The notes beneath the pieces were generated by a model, which had not been told where the DNA came from, did no database searches, and was given only the letters and a program-made list of their open reading frames with translations. Source: Lachnospiraceae bacterium (GTDB taxonomy: Bacteria > Bacillota > Clostridia > Lachnospirales > Lachnospiraceae). Taken from it: DNA of 64,000 nucleotides. The stretch is from NCBI GenBank assembly GCA_029054245.1, contig JAIDFQ010000005.1, positions 13,561-77,560 of the forward strand, written 5' to 3'. Both the position numbers and the translations under genes were made by a program. Below, piece by piece: positions 42,340 to 49,975 of the stretch. Each line of letters opens with the position of its first letter. Positions within the stretch are counted from its first letter, which is position 1.

Positions 42340-43326
42340 ATGGCTACAGTAGTAGATGTCGCACAATTGGCAGGGGTATCGGTTGCAACGGTTTCCAGGG
42401 TGATTCGTGACAGTAATAAGGTATCAGATGATAAACGCGAAAAGGTTATGAATGCCATTGAGGAACTGGGCTACCAGACAGATCCCAACGGAACAACCAG
42501 GCTGCGCAAAAAAACATTATATGTCGTATGTGGGGGGAGCCAGGATGAATTTGTGGACAACATTCTGGAAATCGCCAATGAATCCGGGTATGACATTGCC
42601 GTGGATTATACGGCGGGGCGTCCCCTTGAAATGAATATGTTCATGAAAAAACTTTTGAAAAATAAAATTATCAGCGGTGTGCTTACCTGCGGTCTGCCGC
42701 CAGAATCGAAAGAAGCATTGCAGGAAATCGACAAGATCATTCCCGTGGTACAGTGCTGTGATGAAGTCATGACAGAAAATTCTTTTGTGGTCTCCAGCGA
42801 TGATGTGATGATGGGGCGGGATGCAGTTCGGCATCTGGTGAAAAAGGGATGTAAAAACATTGCTTTTATCGGACTTGGGAAGATGAAGACGCCGTTTAAG
42901 TATTCTCATGACAGAGAGATGGGATATCGGCTTGCCCACACAGAACTGGGGAAACCGGTGGATGAGGAACTGGTCAAACAGTGCGACCTGACGGCAGATT
43001 CCGTACAGGAGGCGTTAGATGAGCTGCTGCGTCTGCCTAAAAGACCAGATGCAATCTTCTGCGCCAGAGACAGTACAGCGGTCTATGTGGTAAACAAGCT
43101 GACCAGATATGGGATTAAAATTCCGGATGAAATATCCATCATGGGATGTGGAAGCGCAGAAAGCGCAGAAAGATCCTGGCTCCCTTTAAGCAATGTGACA
43201 CAGTCCTACTACGAGATCGGGGTGGAGGCGATTAATCTGATGAATGCCAGGATTTCCGGCAAGACGGTAGTGGGAAGAAGGTTGAATATCAATTTTTCAG
43301 TGGTGGATAGAGAGACCACCAGATGA
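42340..43326 (+). CDS. LacI family transcriptional regulator
   Basis: 328 residues from the ATG at 42340, preceded by GGAG at 6 nt (the ATG at 42328 overlaps that site). Residues 1-50 are the LacI helix-turn-helix (TVVDVAQLAGVSVATVSRVI), followed by a periplasmic-binding-protein-like sensor with IFCARDSTAVYVVNKL and ISIMGCGSAESAERSW. It probably senses a sugar-type ligand and controls the downstream catabolic genes. It ends at an intrinsic terminator. Confidence 0.94.
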   Translation: MATVVDVAQLAGVSVATVSRVIRDSNKVSDDKREKVMNAIEELGYQTDPNGTTRLRKKTLYVVCGGSQDEFVDNILEIANESGYDIAVDYTAGRPLEMNMFMKKLLKNKIISGVLTCGLPPESKEALQEIDKIIPVVQCCDEVMTENSFVVSSDDVMMGRDAVRHLVKKGCKNIAFIGLGKMKTPFKYSHDREMGYRLAHTELGKPVDEELVKQCDLTADSVQEALDELLRLPKRPDAIFCARDSTAVYVVNKLTRYGIKIPDEISIMGCGSAESAERSWLPLSNVTQSYYEIGVEAINLMNARISGKTVVGRRLNINFSVVDRETTR

Positions 43327-43356
43327 ATGCATCAAGTGAATATTGTATTTTGAAGG

Positions 43357-43396
43357 CCCTCGGGAGATAGGATTTGGTTTCTCCTGGGGGTTTTTT
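43357..43396 (+). terminator. intrinsic terminator after the LacI-type gene
   Basis: An 11-bp stem (43357-43367 with 43380-43390, two G-T pairs) followed by six Ts. The T-run is also the outer end of the long inverted repeat that starts at 43390. Confidence 0.8.
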
Positions 43397-43781
43397 GTCT
43401 CATAGGATTTGGGTGGCAGGAGAAGCTGGGTCTATATCCTCCCTGATGCCATAAGCGTAATGGGACCCCAATCGGCAGCAGCCCATTCTATCGTTTCAAG
43501 TCTCGTCTTCAAATCGGATTTCGCTAACAGAATTGGATATAGGCATCTCAAGACGTACGGGTCGGAGCCCGGCGGCATCCGTGCCGCATGGCTCCTAATC
43601 CGGCATCCATGCCGGATTCCCCTGATATCTACCAATTCTGTAAGTGAAATTGCCGATTTTTCGCCAGAGCCTTGAAACGATAGAATGGGCTGCTGCCGAT
43701 TGGGGTCCCATTACGCTTATGGCATCAGGGAGGATATAGATCCAGCTTCTCCTGCCACCCAAATCCTATGAGACAAAAAAC
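43390..43781. repeat. very long inverted repeat with 111-nt arms
   Basis: 43390-43500 and 43671-43781 are inverted copies matching at 110 of 111 positions; the single difference is a G-T pair. The 170-nt middle continues with weaker complementarity (43501-43540 with about 43624-43670) and ends in two small hairpins: GCGGCA-TCCG-TGCCGC (43572-43587) and ATCCGGCAT facing ATGCCGGAT (about 43598-43617). ORFs read inside it are not protein-like. The shape is that of the structure at 18.2 kb although no sequence match between them was seen. Confidence 0.9.
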
Positions 43782-43828
43782 ATTCCATACGCAAGACTAT
43801 GCTCCTTTGTTGCGGCATGGATGGCGCT

Positions 43829-43902
43829 GGCTCCGACCCGTACGTCTTGAAATGCATAGATACATTCTGTTAGTGAAATCCGATTTGAAGACGAGACTTG
43901 AA
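43829..43902. repeat. third, partial arm of the long inverted repeat
   Basis: This 74-nt segment is an inverted, slightly diverged copy (roughly 85-90 percent by eye) of 43495-43569, and weaker similarity runs on through the first apical hairpin to about 43811. The left arm can therefore pair either with 43571-43781 or with this segment. The remainder up to 44041 shows no gene. Confidence 0.75.
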
Positions 43903-44048
43903 CCTTTAAAAGCAATCGTGTCGGCTCCCTCATCCTGTCTCCGCCGCGGCTAATCTAGTAGATAAAAATGAATGAGGAAATCATGATTGTTTCCTGTGAA
44001 TAAGAATGTAATAAGTGTGAAAATATAATTTATATTATCATATGTATA

Positions 44049-44089
44049 TTGACTTTATACATTTGTGTATGATAGAATGTGTTTACACA
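44049..44089 (+). promoter_or_regulatory. promoter with adjacent palindrome for the cupin/deglycosidase operon
   Basis: TTGACT (44049-44054), an 18-nt spacer and TAGAAT (44073-44078). TGTGT-TT-ACACA (44078-44089) begins at the last base of the -10 box, a position where a bound repressor, for example the nearby LacI-type protein, would block initiation. Confidence 0.6.
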
Positions 44090-44125
44090 AATCAACAAGC
44101 AAATGATAAAGAAGGAGGATTCAAA

Positions 44126-44596
44126 ATGGGGAAATCAAAAGTGATCCATCGTGACAATCTTGTCCGGGATAATGGGTTTGAAAAGGGCTTCGGAGTTTAT
44201 TCGCTGGTCTGCGATGAAACGTGCGGATCGACCAATATTATGTTGGGGGATACTATTCATAATCCGGCATCCAGAAACCAGGAGCATGTGCATCTTGGAT
44301 GCGAGGTTCAGTGGTTTACATTGGCAGGTCATTCGCTTCATTATTCCTGTACAGTCGATCATGAGGAGTATAAGGAGACGGAATGTTTTCCGGGAACGGT
44401 AGGTTATGTGCACCCCAATGAGATTCATGTGGGTATGAATTTGAATGCCGACAACACGGGTGAAGTAATCTTTTGCTATGCAGGATGTAACAACACGGAG
44501 GGAGCCAACACGGTATTTTATCAGGAGGCGGATGTTGTTGACGAGTATATGAGGAAACGCGGTAAGAAATTGGAAGATGTTTTACACATTCAGTAA
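44126..44596 (+). CDS. cupin-like protein, first gene of the catabolic operon
   Basis: 156 residues from the ATG at 44126, with AAGGAGG about 6 nt upstream. A jelly-roll pattern is visible: NQEHVHLGCEVQWFTLAG with clustered His and Glu, and later GYVHPNEIHVGMNLN, resembling the two metal-binding cupin motifs. No signal peptide. The function is unknown; a sugar-binding, isomerising or metal-dependent lyase role would fit the operon. It is separated from the next cupin by 77 nt. Confidence 0.65.
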   Translation: MGKSKVIHRDNLVRDNGFEKGFGVYSLVCDETCGSTNIMLGDTIHNPASRNQEHVHLGCEVQWFTLAGHSLHYSCTVDHEEYKETECFPGTVGYVHPNEIHVGMNLNADNTGEVIFCYAGCNNTEGANTVFYQEADVVDEYMRKRGKKLEDVLHIQ

Positions 44597-44673
44597 GGGC
44601 GCCGGACAGGGATTTTTGTAAAAATGCTTTTATGCGGATATTTTGGATGAAACGATTTGGAATGGAGGAAACG

Positions 44674-45090
44674 ATGAAAAAAACACAGACAATTGACAGG
44701 ACTTTAACACCAAAATCAGGAGCGCTGCAGCCGGGGATGGTCACGGAACTGATGACATCTAATGATACCTGCGCTACGGAGCATCTTCTTGGTACCTATT
44801 GTACGCTTTTGCCGGCTGGGGAGAGTCAGCTTAGAAAGCATCAGAATGCGGAGTGCGCATGGTATCTGGTGAAAGGGAGAATCAAAGAGGTGATTATTGA
44901 GGCGGACGGCAATCGCATCGAAGAAGAATGCAAGGCAGGAGATGCGGGGTACATCAATCCGGGAGATGCACATCAGGAAATCAATTTAAGCATTGAAGAA
45001 AATGCAGAGATCATTATGTGCTTTGCAAATCCGGAGAATAAGAAATGTAATTGTTTTGATGATCTTGGCACTGAAGTGATCGGTGAATAA
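44674..45090 (+). CDS. cupin domain protein
   Basis: 138 residues from the ATG at 44674 with GGAGGA just upstream. The cupin core is clear: GESQLRKHQNAECAWYLVKG and GDAGYINPGDAHQEINLS give His and Glu ligand positions. It is the second small cupin-type protein in the operon. Catalytic role unknown. Confidence 0.75.
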   Translation: MKKTQTIDRTLTPKSGALQPGMVTELMTSNDTCATEHLLGTYCTLLPAGESQLRKHQNAECAWYLVKGRIKEVIIEADGNRIEEECKAGDAGYINPGDAHQEINLSIEENAEIIMCFANPENKKCNCFDDLGTEVIGE

Positions 45091-45110
45091 AATGAAGAAT
45101 GGAGGTAAAA

Positions 45111-45548
45111 ATGACAAACTCATTGTTTGAAAAATATCTATTATGTGATGAGGGATTTGGCAATATCTACGATAAGGATCATCCAGACGATCCGCCTATC
45201 GGATTTCAGCTTAAGATCAGAATTCCCTACTATCGTTCGGCGCGTTTATCTCTAATCGAGAGAATTGTAATCAGGGTGGACGGCAAGGAGTATGACCCGG
45301 ATAAATTTCTCTTTACCACACATGACGGTACCTTTACGATGGCGCAGATGCAGACGATGACGAACAACTATTGGCTCTTTGGCGAGAAAGCGACTGTATC
45401 TGTAATGGAACCAGACGGACTTGGACGTGCCTTCAGTACGGCATACCGCACGGTTGAGATTGGCATTTACCTTAGGATTTCCTATTCCCATTTGGGATTT
45501 GTAGGGATTGCAGGCAAAGAACTGAAAGCGGAATCTTTTGTACAGTAG
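45111..45548 (+). CDS. C-glycoside deglycosidase beta subunit (DUF6379), copy 1
   Basis: 145 residues from the ATG at 45111 with GGAGG 5 nt upstream. It is a beta-rich protein with IPYYRSARLSLIERIVIRVDG, here noted as IPYYRS and IVIRVDG, and GIYLRISYSH near the end. This is the pattern of DUF6379, the small subunit of C-glycoside deglycosidases (DgpB, DfgB and CarC types). The family's large subunit is encoded 95 nt downstream, which strengthens the call. With its partner it would cleave the C-C bond between a 3-keto sugar and an aromatic aglycone. Confidence 0.75.
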   Translation: MTNSLFEKYLLCDEGFGNIYDKDHPDDPPIGFQLKIRIPYYRSARLSLIERIVIRVDGKEYDPDKFLFTTHDGTFTMAQMQTMTNNYWLFGEKATVSVMEPDGLGRAFSTAYRTVEIGIYLRISYSHLGFVGIAGKELKAESFVQ

Positions 45549-45612
45549 GCAGAGAAAGGCATGGGTGGAGGAAAGGCTTTGAGAAAAGCGTTTTCAACCT
45601 ACTTGATTTGAG

Positions 45613-45630
45613 TGTCCGCAAAAGCGGACA
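45613..45630 (+). other. intercistronic hairpin before the alpha subunit gene
   Basis: TGTCCGC-AAAA-GCGGACA, a perfect 7-bp stem, lies between the beta and alpha subunit genes, 13 nt before the alpha start. It could protect or process the mRNA or set subunit ratio. Confidence 0.6.
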
Positions 45631-45643
45631 GATGGGAGCAAAT

Positions 45644-46630
45644 ATGGGAATAAAAAGAGCGATATCTCTTTATAGTTATCAGGAAAATTTTTATCTTGGA
45701 AAGCTTGATCTTGAGGGATGTATTGCCGAAGCGGCAAAGACGGGAGCCAAAGGAATCGAGCTGATACCGGAGCAGAACTGTGCTGATGAATATCTGGATC
45801 CTTCAAAGGAATTTGTTGCCAAGTGGCAGGACTGGATGCAGAAGTATGAAGTAGAACCTTGTGCAGTGGACATTTTTTACGATTATAAGCTATACAACAA
45901 TCGTATTCTTACCTGGAAGGAACAGGTGAAGATGTATACGGATGCATTCCGCTTTGCTAAAAAGCTGGGATTTCCCATTGTCCGGGGAATGCTCACAACC
46001 CCTTTAAAGCTGGTGGAAATGATGATTCCGGTTGCAGAAGATATGGGGCTTAAGTTTGGGGTGGAGGTCCATTCACCCTATTCTCTTGAAAGTGAATATT
46101 GCATGCAGCTTTATGAATTGGCTGATAAACATCACACGAAGTCCATCGGCGTGATTCCTGATACAGGGATTTATGTCAAGCAGCAGTCAGAGGTCATTGT
46201 CCAAAAGTTTATTCGTGCGGGGGCGCATAAGGAAATAGCAGATTACACGTGCAGAGCCTATGTAGATAAAGTGCCCCAGCAGGAAGCGGCAGAGGCGATT
46301 TCCAAAATGAACCCTAATGCCGTAGACCATGCATTGTTTAAGAGGGTCTATTTTGCCACGTACGATGATCCGGGACTTTTGGTAAAGCATGCGGACCATA
46401 TCATTCATGTACATAACAAATGCTGGCATATGACAGAAAATTATGAGGAGCCCAGTATCGACAATGAAAATGTAGTAAGGCTCCTTAAGGAAAGTGGGTA
46501 TGACGGTTACATTGCCACTGAATTTGAAGGGCAGCGTTATTTCCATGATGTAGGGTGCGAGGAGAATGCAGATGAGATCGAGGAAGTAAGAAGAAATCAG
46601 GAAATGTTGAAAAGATTGTTAGGTGAATAG
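45644..46630 (+). CDS. C-glycoside deglycosidase alpha subunit (xylose isomerase-like TIM barrel), copy 1
   Basis: 328 residues from the ATG at 45644 (GGGAG 5 nt upstream; the in-frame TTG at 45608 has no site). It is a sugar phosphate isomerase/epimerase-type barrel beginning RAISLYSYQENF. Metal-ligand positions are conserved: Glu in GVEVHSPYS, Asp in VIPDTGIY, His in IIHVHNKC and Glu in IATEFEGQ. Length and pairing with a DUF6379 protein match DgpC/DfgA/CarB enzymes, which act on 3-keto C-glycosides with a divalent metal. A plain sugar isomerase is the alternative, but two such alpha/beta pairs in one locus favour the deglycosidase call. Confidence 0.75.
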   Translation: MGIKRAISLYSYQENFYLGKLDLEGCIAEAAKTGAKGIELIPEQNCADEYLDPSKEFVAKWQDWMQKYEVEPCAVDIFYDYKLYNNRILTWKEQVKMYTDAFRFAKKLGFPIVRGMLTTPLKLVEMMIPVAEDMGLKFGVEVHSPYSLESEYCMQLYELADKHHTKSIGVIPDTGIYVKQQSEVIVQKFIRAGAHKEIADYTCRAYVDKVPQQEAAEAISKMNPNAVDHALFKRVYFATYDDPGLLVKHADHIIHVHNKCWHMTENYEEPSIDNENVVRLLKESGYDGYIATEFEGQRYFHDVGCEENADEIEEVRRNQEMLKRLLGE

Positions 46631-46649
46631 AGGAAAAGGAGGAGTGAAT

Positions 46650-47909
46650 ATGCAGACAGTTAGAGTTGGTATTATTGGCGGCGGTATGATTTCCCACCGG
46701 CATATGCAGATTTACAAAAATATAAATGACAGGGCGCAGCTGCTTGGGTTCCGTGCAGAGGTGGTTGCCGTTGCAGAAATTATCCCGGAAAGATTGAAGG
46801 CGTGGGGGGAGCAGTACGGATTTGACGAGAAGGATCTGTATGCTGATTATCATGAAATGCTAAAGAGAGACGACATCGACACGATAGATGTGTGCGTTCA
46901 CAATAATCTTCATGTTCCGGTGGCAATTGAGGTGATGAAGGCAGGATTTGACTGCTATTGTGAAAAGCCGGCAGCAGTCACTTATGCAGATGCAAAGCTC
47001 ATGGTGGATGCATCAAAGAAGCTGGGAAGAAAATTTCATGTGCAGATCAGTTCTCTGATGTCCCCCCAGACACGTCTGGCAAAGCAGTATATCAAGGAAG
47101 GAAAACTAGGAACGCCGTATCTGGTCAACTTAGAGCAGTGCACCAGCCGGAGAAGACCTGGCTATGATCTGCCGGAATTTACAGAGGACTTTCTTTCTAA
47201 AAGGATTGCAGGACATGGTCCATCCATCGATTTGGGCATCTATGTCATTGGACAGATTCTTCATTTGTTCGACTGTCCTAAGGTGCAGTCTGTCAATGGT
47301 TTTACGGGGCATTTTGTGGATTATGATAAAAATATCATCAAATCCCCTGACGGATATGGAGTGGAGGATACGATTGACGGCTTTGTAAAATTTGAGACAG
47401 GACTTGGATTCCATTTCCTTTCCACTTCAGCGAATAATTACAAGGATTATTCTATGACCTATATACTTGGCTCTAAGGGCGGTCTGGAGGTGCTGAATAC
47501 AGATACCGTTGGCGGCAAGTTTGAAAGAGTAAATCCCGATGCGCCCACAGCGCCCGGCACGGAGCCAGAGCTTCGGTTTTTTGGATGCGTGGACGGAAGA
47601 GACGTGGGAATTGACTTAAATTGTGATAAGAATGGTATGATGGAAGCTCGCAGAAATCCGCAAATGATGCTCTATAATGACAATCAGTGTATGTGGCTTG
47701 CCTATAAATTGGGAATCTTAAATGAAAAAACCCGTTATAACACGCCGGAAATAGCATTGAACCAGCTGATTATTACCGATGGATTTTTCCTTTCCACAGA
47801 GCTTGGAAGAAGTGTGACGAGAGATGAAATTATCGCCAATTCTCCTTCTACTTATTTGAGGGAGCAGGAGATTGCTGGAAGAATGCATCGGTTTGACACG
47901 GACTTTTAA
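46650..47909 (+). CDS. Gfo/Idh/MocA family oxidoreductase, candidate glycoside 3-dehydrogenase (1)
   Basis: 419 residues from the ATG at 46650 with AAAGGAGGAG upstream; the GTG at 46623 would overlap the alpha subunit gene. The N-terminal Rossmann fold has VRVGIIGGGMISHRH, then DVCVHNNLHV and the family motif YCEKPAA. The C-terminal alpha/beta domain follows. In the puerarin-degrading system a protein of this family (DgpA) oxidises the sugar C3 hydroxyl before C-C cleavage. That role here is inferred from position directly after a deglycosidase pair. Confidence 0.85.
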   Translation: MQTVRVGIIGGGMISHRHMQIYKNINDRAQLLGFRAEVVAVAEIIPERLKAWGEQYGFDEKDLYADYHEMLKRDDIDTIDVCVHNNLHVPVAIEVMKAGFDCYCEKPAAVTYADAKLMVDASKKLGRKFHVQISSLMSPQTRLAKQYIKEGKLGTPYLVNLEQCTSRRRPGYDLPEFTEDFLSKRIAGHGPSIDLGIYVIGQILHLFDCPKVQSVNGFTGHFVDYDKNIIKSPDGYGVEDTIDGFVKFETGLGFHFLSTSANNYKDYSMTYILGSKGGLEVLNTDTVGGKFERVNPDAPTAPGTEPELRFFGCVDGRDVGIDLNCDKNGMMEARRNPQMMLYNDNQCMWLAYKLGILNEKTRYNTPEIALNQLIITDGFFLSTELGRSVTRDEIIANSPSTYLREQEIAGRMHRFDTDF

Positions 47910-47946
47910 GAAGGCGGCATAGGAAGACGATAAAGGAGGAATGGTT

Positions 47947-48780
47947 ATGAGTAAACTTCCAGTAGGAATTCAGGTTTATGGGTTGAGAGATCTTTTAGAA
48001 GAGACACCGGAAAATTTTGAAAATGTCATGCGTCAGATCAAGGAGATGGGGTATGATGGCGTTGAACTTGCAGGATTGTACGGGCTAAAACCTGAGCAGG
48101 TAAAAGAAATATTGGACCGTACAGGTCTGATTCCTATCAGTGCGCACGTGCCGCTGGCAGAAATGATGGAAGATGCGCAAAAAGTGGCGAAGACATATCA
48201 AAAGATTGGTGTATCTTATATTGCAGTACCTTATTTGCCGGAAGAATACCGTCCTAACACACCGGGATATGAAAAGGTTTTGAAAGAAATGGAGAGAATC
48301 GGGCAGGTCATGAAAGAAAACGGAATCAAGCTTTCTTATCATAACCATGATTTTGAATTTGTCAAGCTGCCCGATGGAACTTTTGGATTTGATGATATCT
48401 ACAGGCAGATCCCGGAAGCGCTTTTGAAGGTTGAGCCGGACTTGTGCTGGATCAAGGCAGCAGATCAGAGCCCTGCTGATTATCTCAGGAAATACGGTGC
48501 AAGGTGTGAAGTGGTACACCTTAAGGATTTTATCAAAGAGGGTAATCCTAAGAATATGTACAAGCTGATTGGAATTGAGACCGAAGAGGAAGAAAATGAC
48601 GCGGGGATTTTTGAATTTAGACCTGTAGGTTTTGGCATGCAGATCTGGGAGCCGATTTTGGACGCGGTTCTGGAGGCAAAGTCAAAATGGGTGATTGTGG
48701 AACAGGATGAGCATTATCAGCTGCCGCCTCTGGAAGCAGCAAGAAGAAGCCGCGAATACCTTAAGATTTTAGGCTGGTAG
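47947..48780 (+). CDS. sugar phosphate isomerase/epimerase family TIM barrel (IolE/YcjR-like)
   Basis: 277 residues from the ATG at 47947; AAAGGAGG lies 7 nt before it. It begins LPVGIQVYGLRDLLEETP and has metal-ligand regions GVELAGLYG, LSYHNHDFEF, EPDLCW, EVVHLKDF and VIVEQDEH. It is shorter than the two alpha subunits and has no beta partner, so it is probably a separate enzyme, such as an epimerase or a hydratase acting on the keto sugar left after C-C cleavage. Substrate unknown. Confidence 0.82.
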   Translation: MSKLPVGIQVYGLRDLLEETPENFENVMRQIKEMGYDGVELAGLYGLKPEQVKEILDRTGLIPISAHVPLAEMMEDAQKVAKTYQKIGVSYIAVPYLPEEYRPNTPGYEKVLKEMERIGQVMKENGIKLSYHNHDFEFVKLPDGTFGFDDIYRQIPEALLKVEPDLCWIKAADQSPADYLRKYGARCEVVHLKDFIKEGNPKNMYKLIGIETEEEENDAGIFEFRPVGFGMQIWEPILDAVLEAKSKWVIVEQDEHYQLPPLEAARRSREYLKILGW

Positions 48781-48828
48781 AATATATCTGTAATTTCAGG
48801 ACTGCCGGGTTTGGGCAAGGAGGAAATC

Positions 48829-49959
48829 ATGATGAAAAGGATTGCGATTATTGGATGTGGAGGAATGGGCGGAGGTCATGCTATTGCAATCGGAAGCGGT
48901 ACGGGAAACGCCGTTTACAATGCCGATTCCAGTAAAGAGCTGGGAACGAAAATTTTTGGTTCTGCGGCAAACACGGATATCAGTACAAAGCTGGAGCTGG
49001 CAGGAGTCTATGACATAAACCCAGACAGAATGAGGTGGGCATCGGATAGGGGATTTGCGCTTTATGACAGTTATGATGCCATATTAAAGGATACATCTGT
49101 GGATATTGTCCTGATAGCAACACCTAATCACCTGCATAAAGATATGTCCATCGCCGCCATGAGAGCCGGGAAACATGTTTTGTGTGAAAAGCCGGTTATG
49201 ATGAACAGCAGGGAACTAGAAGAGGTTCTTGCGGTTTCCAAAGAAACGGGCTTTTTGTTTTATCCCAGACAGAACAGACGATGGGACAGAGATTTTCGGA
49301 TCATTAAAAAAATTTATGATGAAAAGCTGATTGGATCTATTTTTCGGATTGAAAGCCGTGTGCAGGGATCAAGAGGGATTCCGGGCGATTGGAGAAAAGA
49401 AAAGGAATACGGCGGCGGCATGATGCTGGATTGGGGCGTCCACCTGCTGGACAGACTATTATTTATGATTCCGGATCAAATTCAGACGGTGAATTGCCGG
49501 CTTTCCTATGTGCTGGAGGAGGAAGTGGACGACGGTTTTACCATGCTGATCACTTTTGCCGGCAATAAGAGCGCGTTGGTGGAGGTGGGAACCTGCAACT
49601 TTGTTTCCCTGCCGTTATGGTATGCTGCTGGAACGCAGGGAAGTGCCGTGATTGACAACTGGAGGTGTGAAGGAAAAATGGTTCAACTCGCCTCTTGGGA
49701 AGATAAAGACACAGTGCCGATTATGGCGGGGGCAGGGCTTACAAAGACAATGGCGCCGCGGGATGAAAAATCGCTTATCACACATCCGCTGCCTGATGTA
49801 GTCTATGATGACAACGAATTATACAGCAATGTGGTGGACGTAATCGAAGGAAAAGCGGAGCAGATCGTGACAGGGGAGCATGCGCTTCGGGTCATGCGTT
49901 TGATGGAAGCGGCGATACGCTCTTCAGAAACGGGAGAAACGGTAAGGTTTGAGCAATAA
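48829..49959 (+). CDS. Gfo/Idh/MocA family oxidoreductase (2)
   Basis: 376 residues; AAGGAGG lies 5 nt before the ATG at 48829. The Rossmann motif is IAIIGCGGMGGGHA, followed by LIATPNHLHKDM and the family motif LCEKPV, and later GGGMMLDWGVHLLD with the catalytic-region residues. An unusual stretch of about 25 residues lies between the first strand and DINPDR, longer than in typical members. It may oxidise the C-glycoside or reduce the 3-keto sugar back to glucose. It overlaps no neighbour; the lactonase gene starts 16 nt after it. Confidence 0.87.
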   Translation: MMKRIAIIGCGGMGGGHAIAIGSGTGNAVYNADSSKELGTKIFGSAANTDISTKLELAGVYDINPDRMRWASDRGFALYDSYDAILKDTSVDIVLIATPNHLHKDMSIAAMRAGKHVLCEKPVMMNSRELEEVLAVSKETGFLFYPRQNRRWDRDFRIIKKIYDEKLIGSIFRIESRVQGSRGIPGDWRKEKEYGGGMMLDWGVHLLDRLLFMIPDQIQTVNCRLSYVLEEEVDDGFTMLITFAGNKSALVEVGTCNFVSLPLWYAAGTQGSAVIDNWRCEGKMVQLASWEDKDTVPIMAGAGLTKTMAPRDEKSLITHPLPDVVYDDNELYSNVVDVIEGKAEQIVTGEHALRVMRLMEAAIRSSETGETVRFEQ

Positions 49960-49975
49960 AAAGGACGGTAACGGG

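Noticed and set aside
43409..43953. ORFs of 60-90 residues inside the long inverted repeat
   Set aside because: Mirror images of each other from the two arms, with no start signals; better explained as non-coding structure.
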